From Antarctobacter sediminis (GTDB taxonomy: Bacteria > Pseudomonadota > Alphaproteobacteria > Rhodobacterales > Rhodobacteraceae): a DNA stretch of 64,000 nt. Below, piece after piece: positions 9,770 to 16,411 of the stretch (position 1 is its first letter; each line of letters begins with the position of its first letter). Under the pieces are notes generated by a model. It was not told the DNA's origin and did not search any database. It saw only the letters and a program-made list of their open reading frames with translations. Location of the stretch: the NCBI RefSeq assembly GCF_019218285.1, contig NZ_JAHUZG010000002.1, positions 930,001-994,000 on the forward strand, read 5' to 3'. The position numbers were made by a program, and so were the translations under genes.

Positions 9770-10174
9770 ATGATCGGACGCCTGAATCACGTTGCCATCG
9801 CCGTGCCCGACCTAGAGGCCGCCGCCGCACAATACCGCACCGCATTGGGTGCAACGGTCGGCGAACCGCAGGACGAGCCCGACCATGGCGTGACGGTGAT
9901 CTTCATCGAACTGCCCAACACCAAGATCGAACTGCTGTATCCACTGGGCGAGAACTCTCCGATTCAGGGCTTTCTGGACAAGAACCCTTCGGGCGGCATT
10001 CACCATGTCTGCTACGAAGTCGAAGACATCATCGCCGCGCGTGACCACCTGAAGGAAACCGGAGCGCGCGTGCTGGGCACCGGAGAGCCCAAGATCGGTG
10101 CCCACGGCAAGCCGGTGCTCTTCCTGCACCCCAAGGATTTCAACGGCTGCCTCGTGGAACTGGAGCAGGTTTGA
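9770..10174 (+). CDS. mce: methylmalonyl-CoA epimerase
   Basis: This 134-residue vicinal-oxygen-chelate protein interconverts (R)- and (S)-methylmalonyl-CoA in the propionyl-CoA or ethylmalonyl-CoA route. The N-terminus IGRLNHVAIAVPDLEAA carries the first metal-binding His, GGIHHVCYEVEDI the second, and the C-terminal FNGCLVELEQV the Glu. Its length matches the family. ATG 9770 follows a purine-rich gagagacaaag. It overlaps the next gene by one base. Mutase subunits are not in the window. Confidence 0.93.
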   Translation: MIGRLNHVAIAVPDLEAAAAQYRTALGATVGEPQDEPDHGVTVIFIELPNTKIELLYPLGENSPIQGFLDKNPSGGIHHVCYEVEDIIAARDHLKETGARVLGTGEPKIGAHGKPVLFLHPKDFNGCLVELEQV

Positions 10175-10464
10175 TGGGCATCACCTCGGCCATCGTGCTG
10201 TTCGCGGTTATCTGGTTCATGACCTTCCTCTGCGTGATCCCGATCCGCCTGAAAACGCAGGGCGACCTGGGCGAAGTCGTCCCCGGAACCCATGCGGGCA
10301 GCCCCGAGGTGCACAACCTGAAACGCAAGGCTTGGATCACCACGGCCATCGCCTTTGCGATCTGGGCCGTGGTTGCTTCGGTCATCGTTTTCGAACTGAT
10401 CACGGTGCGCGACATCGACGGATGGATGTTCAACCGGATGGACGGCACCTCGCACGTCGATTGA
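10174..10464 (+). CDS. DUF1467 family small membrane protein
   Basis: This 96-residue protein has two predicted membrane segments, one at residues 1-20 (ITSAIVLFAVIWFMTFLCVI) and one at about 51-73 (TAIAFAIWAVVASVIVFELI), with a charged loop between. It belongs to DUF1467, an alphaproteobacterial family of unknown role often seen directly behind mce. The ATG overlaps the mce stop codon (TGATG), so translation is probably coupled. I infer nothing on function beyond a membrane location. Confidence 0.85.
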   Translation: MGITSAIVLFAVIWFMTFLCVIPIRLKTQGDLGEVVPGTHAGSPEVHNLKRKAWITTAIAFAIWAVVASVIVFELITVRDIDGWMFNRMDGTSHVD

Positions 10465-10515
10465 TCCGGGACAGGCCATCTGGCCAAGGCCCCTTTCCCG
10501 ACGTAATCGCGAACC

Positions 10516-10541
10516 GGCGCGCGCCTCTTGGAACGCGCGCC
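10516..10541 (+). terminator. probable terminator after the mce operon
   Basis: GGCGCGCG (10516-10523) pairs with CGCGCGCC (10534-10541) around a 10-base loop, followed by ctcttt. The rest of the 10465-10668 gap shows no convincing gene or element. Confidence 0.5.
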
Positions 10542-10668
10542 CTCTTTGGCCCAGCAGACCAGCGACGAAATGTGGCTAGTCATTTGCCTTTCCCGGCCAA
10601 TGCCCCTGTCGCCAGATTTGGCCGAACCGCCGATGATCAGAGCGGAGGCAACGCAGGCAGGGGAGCCG

Positions 10669-11358
10669 TTACCTGCGCCCGACCCGGTGGAACACATGGG
10701 TGAAGGTGGCTGCCCCCAGAACCGGCACCAGCAGGTTCACGATGGGGATCGTCAGCGGCACCGCCATCAGCACCCCCGCCGCCCAGATCGTCACCAAATG
10801 GCGACGGCGCAGTTTGCGGGCCTCTTGGCGACCGACGCGGCGCATGGCCGCGAGGGTGAAATATTCCCGCCCCAACAGAAAGCCGTTCAGCCCCCAGAAG
10901 ATTACCGGCGCAAGCGGCGCGAACAGCAGGTAAAGCACCAAAGCAAACAGGTTGGCCACGATCATCGTGCCAAGGAACCCCAGCGAATCGATCAGCCCGT
11001 CGGCAAAACTGGGCGGCGTTGCGGGGCCGAGGCCCGGGTAATGCTTGTCTTCGACCGCCTGCGCCACTTCTTCGAGAAACATCGAGGTGATGGCCGAGGC
11101 AATCGGCACCATCAAAAAGGCAGAAAGCACCAGCATGACCGGAACGGCGGCCCAACTCGCCGCGTTGTCCAGCCATTCCACCGTGCCGATCCAGGGCAAT
11201 GAGATCGAATCACCGATCAGCCACCCCAATCCCCAGATCACGGTCATGCTGACGGCGACAAGGATCGCCAGAGTGATCCCGATCCCGCGCAGCAGAACCC
11301 CGCGGAAACGCGGATCGGGCATTTGCGCAATCGCGCGCGAGACAGAGTCAAAGATCAT
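10669..11358 (-). CDS. EI24 / CysZ-like membrane protein
   Basis: This 229-residue integral membrane protein of the EI24 domain family is related to CysZ sulfate transporters. Hydrophobic stretches occur near residues 25-48, 68-95, 135-165 and 190-215. The family feature IASAITSMFLEEVAQAVE is present at about residue 86. CysZ itself mediates sulfate uptake for cysteine synthesis. Here the neighbouring gene is a nitroreductase and no sulfur genes are close, so the substrate cannot be assigned. Its start overlaps the nitroreductase stop by 4 bases, indicating a two-gene operon. Confidence 0.8.
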   Translation of the reverse strand: MIFDSVSRAIAQMPDPRFRGVLLRGIGITLAILVAVSMTVIWGLGWLIGDSISLPWIGTVEWLDNAASWAAVPVMLVLSAFLMVPIASAITSMFLEEVAQAVEDKHYPGLGPATPPSFADGLIDSLGFLGTMIVANLFALVLYLLFAPLAPVIFWGLNGFLLGREYFTLAAMRRVGRQEARKLRRRHLVTIWAAGVLMAVPLTIPIVNLLVPVLGAATFTHVFHRVGRR

Positions 11359-11933
11359 TCGGAGACCCAGCTGGTGATCTGCGCAAGGTCAGGGCGCGGG
11401 CGTTCCGGCGGTGCGGCGCCTTCGGTCCCGATATGGATGAACCCGGCTACCTTTTCGTGTGACGCAAGGCCCAGCGCCGTCTCGACAAAGCCGCGATCAT
11501 GACTGGCCCACCCGGACAACCAGTTTGCGCCCCAGCCCGAGGCCAGCGCCGCATTCAACAGGGCAAGGCAAACCGCGCCAGCCGAATATGTCTGTTCCAC
11601 GGCCGGTATCTTGGGGCTGTCCTTTTGCACCTCGACCACTACCACGCACAGCGGGCTGCGCTCCCACGCGTCCTGCGCCTTGGCGATGTCTTCGTCGCTT
11701 TTGCCCAGTCGCACGCCACAGGCCGCAACCTCGCCCGACAGGCGGCGCATGGCGGCCTCGCGTAGCACGATGAAACGCCATGGCTCCAGCTTGCCGTGGT
11801 CGGGGCTGCGCGCGGCGGCAGTCAGCATCGGCATCAGGGCCGCGTCCTCGGGACCAGGGGCCAACAGCGTCTTGGCCGGACGCGAGCGGCGCGTCAGAAG
11901 AAAGTCCATCGCGGCGGGATTGGGCGTGGGCAT
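11355..11933 (-). CDS. nitroreductase family protein
   Basis: This 192-residue FMN-dependent oxidoreductase resembles the YdjA/compact nitroreductase subfamily. FLLTRRSRPAKTL near the N-terminus is the FMN-phosphate-binding Arg/Ser motif; SPDHGKLEPWRFIVL at about residue 45 and GWGANWLSGW at about residue 133 are also typical. The physiological substrate is unknown in most such proteins. It is the first gene of the operon with the EI24 protein and is divergent from the DUF167 gene about 100 bases away. Confidence 0.85.
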   Translation of the reverse strand: MPTPNPAAMDFLLTRRSRPAKTLLAPGPEDAALMPMLTAAARSPDHGKLEPWRFIVLREAAMRRLSGEVAACGVRLGKSDEDIAKAQDAWERSPLCVVVVEVQKDSPKIPAVEQTYSAGAVCLALLNAALASGWGANWLSGWASHDRGFVETALGLASHEKVAGFIHIGTEGAAPPERPRPDLAQITSWVSE

Positions 11934-12029
11934 GGCGTCTCCTTTTGTACTTGCCGTTATGTCAGACGCCCGAGGGCCGGATTCAACCGCGAATGTTGCC
12001 TATCCCTGTCCAGCCTGTATGCCAGCCTC

Positions 12030-12287
12030 ATGAAACAACCCGATCTTTCCGATCTTGCAACGCCGGGCGCCATGCTGGCCGTACGCGTCACGCCCAAGGC
12101 ATCGCGCAATGCGGTGCTGCGCGACGGGGATGACCTGCGCGTGACGGTGATAACGGTGCCCGAGGGCGGCAAGGCCAATGCCGCGGTCATCAAACTGCTG
12201 GCCAAGGCCCTTGGCATCCCCAAAAGCCGTCTGGAGCTGGTACGCGGAGAGACCTCTCGCGACAAACAGTTCCGGATTATCGGGTAG
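12030..12287 (+). CDS. DUF167 (YggU-like) protein
   Basis: This 85-residue DUF167 protein has the conserved VRVTPKASRN, VPEGGKANAAVIKLLAKALG and VRGETSRDKQ motifs. The family (E. coli YggU) has a small alpha/beta fold of unknown biochemical role. ATG 12030 is chosen because the domain begins almost at once; longer in-frame extensions overlap the divergent nitroreductase. It is convergent with the small gene that ends 6 bases downstream. Confidence 0.85.
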   Translation: MKQPDLSDLATPGAMLAVRVTPKASRNAVLRDGDDLRVTVITVPEGGKANAAVIKLLAKALGIPKSRLELVRGETSRDKQFRIIG

Positions 12288-12293
12288 CCGCGC

Positions 12294-12524
12294 CTAGTCA
12301 GGACGGCGATAAACGCCTTCAGGGGCATTCACCGCCGTCACCAGATCGCGCATCTGCGTCAGCGACAGCGTGATTCGCTGCATCCTGTCTGTGCGCGGGT
12401 CGAATTGCTCGACCGTCACGCAATCTTCGAAACCGGAGATGACCACATCCTCTTGCAGGTGTGCTTCTCCCTCATCCACCAAGGTTACGACGGTGGCGTC
12501 GAAATCGTGCTCTACGCTGAACAT
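12294..12524 (-). CDS. conserved hypothetical protein, 76 aa
   Basis: This is a small acidic protein beginning MFSVEHDFDATVVTLVDEG. It contains a segment (SGFEDCVTVEQFDPRTDRMQ) that looks like an alternating beta-strand pattern, then a helix (LSLTQMRDLVTAVNAPEGVY). I do not recognise a named domain. The frame has alphaproteobacterial codon use and its ends fit neatly between DUF167 and the M48 gene, which supports it as real. No signal peptide or membrane segment is visible. Confidence 0.65.
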   Translation of the reverse strand: MFSVEHDFDATVVTLVDEGEAHLQEDVVISGFEDCVTVEQFDPRTDRMQRITLSLTQMRDLVTAVNAPEGVYRRPD

Positions 12525-12713
12525 GGGATCAGGTTAGCGCCCCTCGTCCGTCACTGAAACCGATTTCTCGCGATGGGGCGGCGCTCCCCCGCAATCCGGT
12601 CGAATGACACCCCCGTGAACCGGCACAACACCGCTAGTTTACTGCGAGCGACTGGTACAGTCCGGCAGCGCGGCATAGATTTGGCGGACTCTCTGTAAAC
12701 GTCGGGATTCTGA

Positions 12714-13421
12714 ATGCTCCGCTTGCTGCCGTATATTGCCCTTGCGCTGCTTGCCGCTTGCGCCGCGCCGCTGCCGACACCGGCCCCCGACGCCCTCGGC
12801 GGATCTGGTGCGCAATTGCGCGCCAATCGCGCCGCTCGGCAATTTGTCGAAGTTGTCCAGACCGTCGAACCCGTGGCCGAACGGGAATGCCGCAAACGTA
12901 CCACGGGTATGAACTGTGATTTCCAGATCGTGGTGGATGACCGGCCCGATCTTGCCCCCAACGCCTTTCAGACCGTCGATCGCTTTGGCCGTCCGATCCT
13001 TGCCTTTAACGTCGGCATGATCAACTCCGTCCGCAATGCCGATGAACTGGCCTTTGTCATGGGGCACGAAGCAGCGCACCACATCCTTGATCACCTTGCG
13101 AAGACACGTCAAAGCGCCACCATCGGGGCCGTGGTCTTTGCCGGGATCGCCGCCATCAGCGGGGCCGAAGCCGAGGCCGTGCGCAATGCCGAACAACTCG
13201 GCGCGGCGGTCGGGGCGCGCACCTATTCCAAGGAGTTCGAGCTGGAAGCCGATCAACTGGGCACGATCATCACCTTTCGGGCAGGCTATGATCCGGTAAA
13301 CGGCGCGGCCTTTTTCGGGCGCATTCCCGATCCGGGCAACAAGTTCCTTGGCAGCCATCCGCCCAACGCGGCCCGGTTGCAGATCGTGGCCGAAACCGCA
13401 AAGGCGCTGAAGGCCGAGTAA
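12714..13421 (+). CDS. M48 family metalloprotease lipoprotein
   Basis: This 235-residue zinc protease of the M48 (Ste24/LoiP-BepA type) family probably acts in protein quality control in the periplasm. A lipobox (LALLAAC, lipidated Cys16) follows the short signal. GHEAAHHILDH supplies the HExxH zinc site (His118, Glu119, His122), and ELEADQLG (about 176-183) supplies the third ligand. A TPR domain, seen in BepA, is absent. The C-terminal GSHPPNAARL is common in these short members. The 12525-12713 gap upstream holds no other gene that I can see. Confidence 0.88.
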   Translation: MLRLLPYIALALLAACAAPLPTPAPDALGGSGAQLRANRAARQFVEVVQTVEPVAERECRKRTTGMNCDFQIVVDDRPDLAPNAFQTVDRFGRPILAFNVGMINSVRNADELAFVMGHEAAHHILDHLAKTRQSATIGAVVFAGIAAISGAEAEAVRNAEQLGAAVGARTYSKEFELEADQLGTIITFRAGYDPVNGAAFFGRIPDPGNKFLGSHPPNAARLQIVAETAKALKAE

Positions 13422-13438
13422 GCCCGATCAACCCGGCG

Positions 13439-13452
13439 TTGACCTGTGTCAA
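13439..13452. promoter_or_regulatory. putative FNR/CRP-family binding site
   Basis: TTGACCTGTGTCAA has perfect TTGA-N6-TCAA symmetry, the FNR/DNR/CRP-type box, and ten-base symmetry TTGAC/GTCAA. It is centred 72 bases before the first DUF6455 start codon. A class II activator position would place the transcript start near 13487. Confidence 0.5.
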
Positions 13453-13517
13453 TGCGCGCCGCCGGCACTTCGTTCATCCTCGACCCTGTCGGGATCAGGA
13501 CAGAGGGGACCGGAAAG

Positions 13518-13775
13518 ATGCATCGTGAAACGACCCTGAAGCGCCACGCGGCGCTGGTGGACAACATGGCCCGGGCGCGCGGCGTCGACCTTGAAGAACA
13601 GATGCTACGCGGCAAGCTGACGATTTCCGAACTGGAGGACGCGGTGCTGCGTTGCACCGCATGCACCTCACCCGAGGCCTGCGAACACTGGCTGGCCGAG
13701 CAGTCAAAGACTGCGGCAGAAACGCCGGAATATTGCCTGAACGCCAACGTCTTTCGTGCGCTGGACGAAGGATGA
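13518..13775 (+). CDS. DUF6455 family Cys-rich protein, copy 1
   Basis: This 85-residue protein has the signature C-x2-C-x5-C-x2-W-x14-C: CTACTSPEACEHW then a Cys near the C-terminus followed by Leu and Asn. Four cysteines in a small helical protein suggest a metal or Fe-S centre, but the family's function is unknown. The start at ATG 13518 follows ggaccggaaag. It is the first of three consecutive paralogues and overlaps the second by 4 bases. An FNR-like site lies upstream. Confidence 0.8.
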   Translation: MHRETTLKRHAALVDNMARARGVDLEEQMLRGKLTISELEDAVLRCTACTSPEACEHWLAEQSKTAAETPEYCLNANVFRALDEG

Positions 13776-14113
13776 CCATGGCCGGACAACGCCCCGCCGA
13801 TCCGCGCCCCCGGATTCTGGGGGACGAAACCGAACATTACTGGCTGGTCCAGCGGATGGCCAAGGCAACCGGGGTCGATCTCGTCGGTGCCATGGACGCC
13901 AAAAAGATGAGTCACGAGGACTGGTTCGCAATCGTCACCCGCTGCCGCGCCTGCCAATGGGCGGAGGGCTGTGCCCAGTGGCTGGACCAACCTGCCGAAC
14001 AGACCCGCGCCCTGCCCGACGGCTGTCATAATCGAAAACACCTTTCCGCGCTGAAGGAGGCGCTGACAGGCACCGTGCCCCAGGAGACAAGACATGGCAC
14101 TGACGCTTGGTGA
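13772..14113 (+). CDS. DUF6455 family Cys-rich protein, copy 2
   Basis: This 113-residue paralogue has the same exact spacing, CRACQWAEGCAQW followed 14 residues later by a Cys in DGCHN. A longer N-terminal part (HYWLVQRMAKATGVDLVGAM) precedes the Cys motif and is also present in copies 1 and 3. ATG 13772 overlaps the previous stop as ATGA; a second ATG six bases later is an alternative. Its C-terminus extends 30 residues beyond the last motif and overlaps copy 3 by 20 bases. Confidence 0.8.
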   Translation: MTMAGQRPADPRPRILGDETEHYWLVQRMAKATGVDLVGAMDAKKMSHEDWFAIVTRCRACQWAEGCAQWLDQPAEQTRALPDGCHNRKHLSALKEALTGTVPQETRHGTDAW

Positions 14114-14357
14114 TCCCGCCCGGCATTTCTTTATGACCCGCAGCGTGGCGCGTGTGATGGGGCTCAACCTTGGCGAAGCTTTGAACACGGGCAAACTGGC
14201 ACCGGACACCTATGCCGCCATGGTCACAGCCTGCCGCAGTTGTGCGCTGGTCGATGCTTGTGAGAAATGGCTGGCCGGACAGGTGTCTTTGACAGCAACC
14301 CCGCCGCCGGGCTGTTGCAATGGCCCGAAACTCGCAGAGTTGCGCCGCAGCCACTAG
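14094..14357 (+). CDS. DUF6455 family Cys-rich protein, copy 3
   Basis: This 87-residue paralogue has CRSCALVDACEKW followed 14 residues later by GCCN, so one extra cysteine is present. The N-terminal MTRSVARVMGLNLGEAL aligns with the equivalent helix in copies 1 and 2. A good ribosome site (caggagaca) lies inside the end of copy 2, so the three genes are probably co-translated. A symmetric terminator follows. Confidence 0.8.
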   Translation: MALTLGDPARHFFMTRSVARVMGLNLGEALNTGKLAPDTYAAMVTACRSCALVDACEKWLAGQVSLTATPPPGCCNGPKLAELRRSH

Positions 14358-14380
14358 GATCGGCCCGATTGGACAAACAT

Positions 14381-14408
14381 AAAGGCGCCGCGTGACCGTG
14401 GCGCCTTT
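14381..14408. terminator. bidirectional terminator between the DUF6455 cluster and the NDUFA9-like gene
   Basis: AAAGGCGCC (14381-14389) pairs with GGCGCCTTT (14400-14408). T-runs on both strands suit the convergent genes on either side. Confidence 0.75.
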
Positions 14409-14450
14409 GTCGTTCCGGACAGGTTGGCAGGGCTTTCGCCCCACCGAATG

Positions 14451-15434
14451 TCAGTTCGAGCGCAGGTTCTGCGCCGATTCCTTGATCGCCTCATACTGCC
14501 CCGAGGGACGGAAGCGCCAGAGATAGTCAGGCAGCACCGCCCGAACCGAGGTCGGCGCGACCCCCAGATCCCGCAACCCCTTGGCGCCGTCCGAAACCAC
14601 ATTGTCCTGACGCAGGCTGCGCACCTGGTCCGCGGTCACCTGAGCGGGCACCAGCCCCAGCGAAATCGACTGCACGAAATCCGACAGGGACCCGATGATC
14701 GACGCGACGAAGAACGGGATGTTGACCACCAGTCGGCGGCGGCGGATCACGTCCAGCATCACCGCCATCAACTCGCGGAAGCTCATGACATCCGGGCCGC
14801 CCAGTTCATAGACGCCGGGCTGCGCCTGCCCCAGCAGGGCCTTTTCCGCGGCCTGCGCCACATCGTCGACATAGACCGGCTGAAACTTGGTCGCGCCGCC
14901 GATGATCGGCAGGATCGGGCCCAGACGAGTCATCGCTGCGAATCGGTTAAAGAATGCGTCTTCGGGACCAAAGACCACCGAAGGCCGCAGGATCACCGCT
15001 CCTGGCATGTGCTCAAGGATGCCTTCCTCGCCCTTGCCCTTGCTGCGGGCGTAAAGGCTTGCCCCCTCGGCGTCGGCCCCGATGGCCGACACATGCACAA
15101 GACGTTCGATCCCCTCGGCGGCGGCAATGCGCGCGATTCGCTCGGCGCCTTCGTGTTGAACGGCGTCAAAATTGTTCTTGCCGCCCTTGTCGAAGGTGCC
15201 CACGCAATTCACCACCGCGTCGGCGCCATGCATCGCCGCGCGCACGCTGTCATCATCGCGGATATTACAGAAAATCGGCTCCACCTGGCCGACAACACCG
15301 TAGGGGCGCACAAAGATCGCCTCGTTCGGGCGACGGCAGGCCACGCGGACGCGCCACCCCTCTTTCGCCATACGGCGGGCGATATAGCGTCCGACGAATC
15401 CCGAGCCGCCATAGATAGTGACGAGTTTGGACAT
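14451..15434 (-). CDS. complex I NDUFA9-like NAD(P)-binding protein
   Basis: This 327-residue extended short-chain-dehydrogenase protein begins MSKLVTIYGGSGFVGRYIAR, an atypical SDR Rossmann motif GGSGFVG. Similar alphaproteobacterial proteins are annotated as the NDUFA9 subunit family of complex I. VVNCVGTF, HVSAIGAD and GVYELGGPDVMSFRELM are typical. The SDR YxxxK pair reads YARSK. A hydrophobic stretch near residue 245 (VNIPFFVASIIGSL) could touch the membrane. No nuo genes are nearby, so a role in complex I stability is inference from family naming. Confidence 0.85.
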   Translation of the reverse strand: MSKLVTIYGGSGFVGRYIARRMAKEGWRVRVACRRPNEAIFVRPYGVVGQVEPIFCNIRDDDSVRAAMHGADAVVNCVGTFDKGGKNNFDAVQHEGAERIARIAAAEGIERLVHVSAIGADAEGASLYARSKGKGEEGILEHMPGAVILRPSVVFGPEDAFFNRFAAMTRLGPILPIIGGATKFQPVYVDDVAQAAEKALLGQAQPGVYELGGPDVMSFRELMAVMLDVIRRRRLVVNIPFFVASIIGSLSDFVQSISLGLVPAQVTADQVRSLRQDNVVSDGAKGLRDLGVAPTSVRAVLPDYLWRFRPSGQYEAIKESAQNLRSN

Positions 15435-15537
15435 GGGCGTCGCCCTCCTGTTGCCAGCTTGCAGCGCAGGAATACCGGCGCGGGCGCCCGCCCGCAAGGC
15501 GCCGCATTGCCGCGCGAAGATTTCTTCAAAAAGGTCG

Positions 15538-15566
15538 TTGACACCCCCTCGTACCACCTTTAAACG
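15538..15566 (+). promoter_or_regulatory. putative tRNA-Leu promoter
   Basis: A perfect TTGACA (15538-15543) is followed after 16-17 bases by TTAAAC/TAAACG, about 20 bases before the mature tRNA 5' end. Confidence 0.6.
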
Positions 15567-15585
15567 CCTGCCTCACGCTCCTGAT

Positions 15586-15670
15586 GCCCAGGTGGCGGAA
15601 TTGGTAGACGCGCTGGTTTCAGGTACCAGTGACTTCGGTCGTGGAGGTTCGAGTCCTCTCCTGGGCACCA
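15586..15670 (+). tRNA. tRNA-Leu (anticodon CAG)
   Basis: This 85-base class II tRNA has acceptor GCCCAGG (15586-15592) pairing with CCTGGGC (15660-15666), then A and an encoded CCA (15668-15670). The anticodon arm CTGGT-TTCAGGT-ACCAG gives anticodon CAG, which reads CUG leucine codons. A long variable arm (tgacttcggtcgt) and the TPsiC arm GGTTCGAGTCC are present. No integrase or direct repeat is seen next to it. Confidence 0.97.
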
Positions 15671-15676
15671 AAAATT

Positions 15677-15705
15677 CTCAAGACCACCAACGTCTTGAGG
15701 ATTTT
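15677..15705 (+). terminator. terminator of tRNA-Leu
   Basis: CTCAAGAC (15677-15684) pairs with GTCTTGAG (15692-15699) around a 7-base loop, followed by gatttt, 7 bases after the tRNA. Confidence 0.7.
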
Positions 15706-15743
15706 GATCGAAGCCCACACCACCAGCTACAGCCCATCCAATC

Positions 15744-15775
15744 AACCGCAGTCGCCGATGCGCCCCTGCGGTTTT
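15744..15775. terminator. stem-loop between tRNA-Leu and the Lrp gene
   Basis: AACCGCAG (15744-15751) and CTGCGGTT (15766-15773) form an 8-base stem around a 14-base loop, with T-residues on the + side. It may terminate read-through from either direction. Confidence 0.4.
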
Positions 15776-15816
15776 CCCGATTGGACACGGCCAATCCCAC
15801 GGACAAAGCGCGCGCC

Positions 15817-16281
15817 CTATCGCAAGGGAATCGGGCGCTGCTCTTCGATCGCCTCCATCGCAAAGTACGACGTCACGGTTTCCAGCTCGATGTTCTCGAT
15901 CAGGCGTTTGTAGACATCATCATAGCCCGCCATATCGCGCGCCACGATCTTGAGCAGGTAATCGTACTCTCCCCCAATTCGGAAGAAATCGATCACCTCC
16001 GGGATGGCCGAGACATGTTTGCGGAACAGGCGCAGCCAGTCCGCAGAATGATGCCGCGTCTTGACCAGCGAAAACACGACGAATCCGCCTCCCAGCCTTT
16101 CGCGGTCGATCACCACGGTCCGGTTGCGAATTGCGCCGGACGACTCCAGTGCCTTCAACCTGCGCCAACAGGCGTTTTGCGACAGCCCGACCTTGTCGGC
16201 CAGGGCCCGCTGCGACAGACCGGCATCGCGCTGAAGCTCTTCCAGGATGCGGCAGTCAAATTGATCCAGTTTATGTGCCAT
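15817..16281 (-). CDS. Lrp/AsnC family transcriptional regulator
   Basis: This 154-residue feast/famine regulator has an N-terminal helix-turn-helix (DCRILEELQRDAGLSQRALADKVGLS at about residues 9-34, followed by CWRRLKALESSG) and a C-terminal RAM ligand-binding domain (about 65-150: GGEYDYLLKIVARD, TSYFAMEAI). Such proteins form octamers and usually respond to an amino acid. It is divergent from a ten-gene operon for a nitrogenous compound, which it probably controls together with its own gene. The ribosome site is very close to the chosen ATG, so the exact start is uncertain. Confidence 0.92.
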   Translation of the reverse strand: MAHKLDQFDCRILEELQRDAGLSQRALADKVGLSQNACWRRLKALESSGAIRNRTVVIDRERLGGGFVVFSLVKTRHHSADWLRLFRKHVSAIPEVIDFFRIGGEYDYLLKIVARDMAGYDDVYKRLIENIELETVTSYFAMEAIEEQRPIPLR

Positions 16282-16315
16282 TCTCCGATCATATGACCCA
16301 ATTTTTGGAATTCAA

Positions 16316-16343
16316 TCGCAAAGAACTGTGAAGATTTTTGCGA
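16316..16343. promoter_or_regulatory. inverted repeat in the Lrp/class V gene divergent region
   Basis: TCGCAAA (16316-16322) and TTTGCGA (16337-16343) are perfect inverted arms 14 bases apart in an AT-rich divergent promoter region. It is a reasonable candidate site for the adjacent Lrp-type regulator. Confidence 0.4.
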
Positions 16344-16411
16344 AACTTGCGTCATCATGAACAGAACAAACTCATGGCCCGACAGCCGGGCCGAAACCCC
16401 AAGGGGACAAG

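Noticed and set aside
15586-15816. tRNA-Leu as an integration site for a mobile element
   Set aside because: No integrase, no direct repeat of the tRNA 3' end and no shift in composition next to it.
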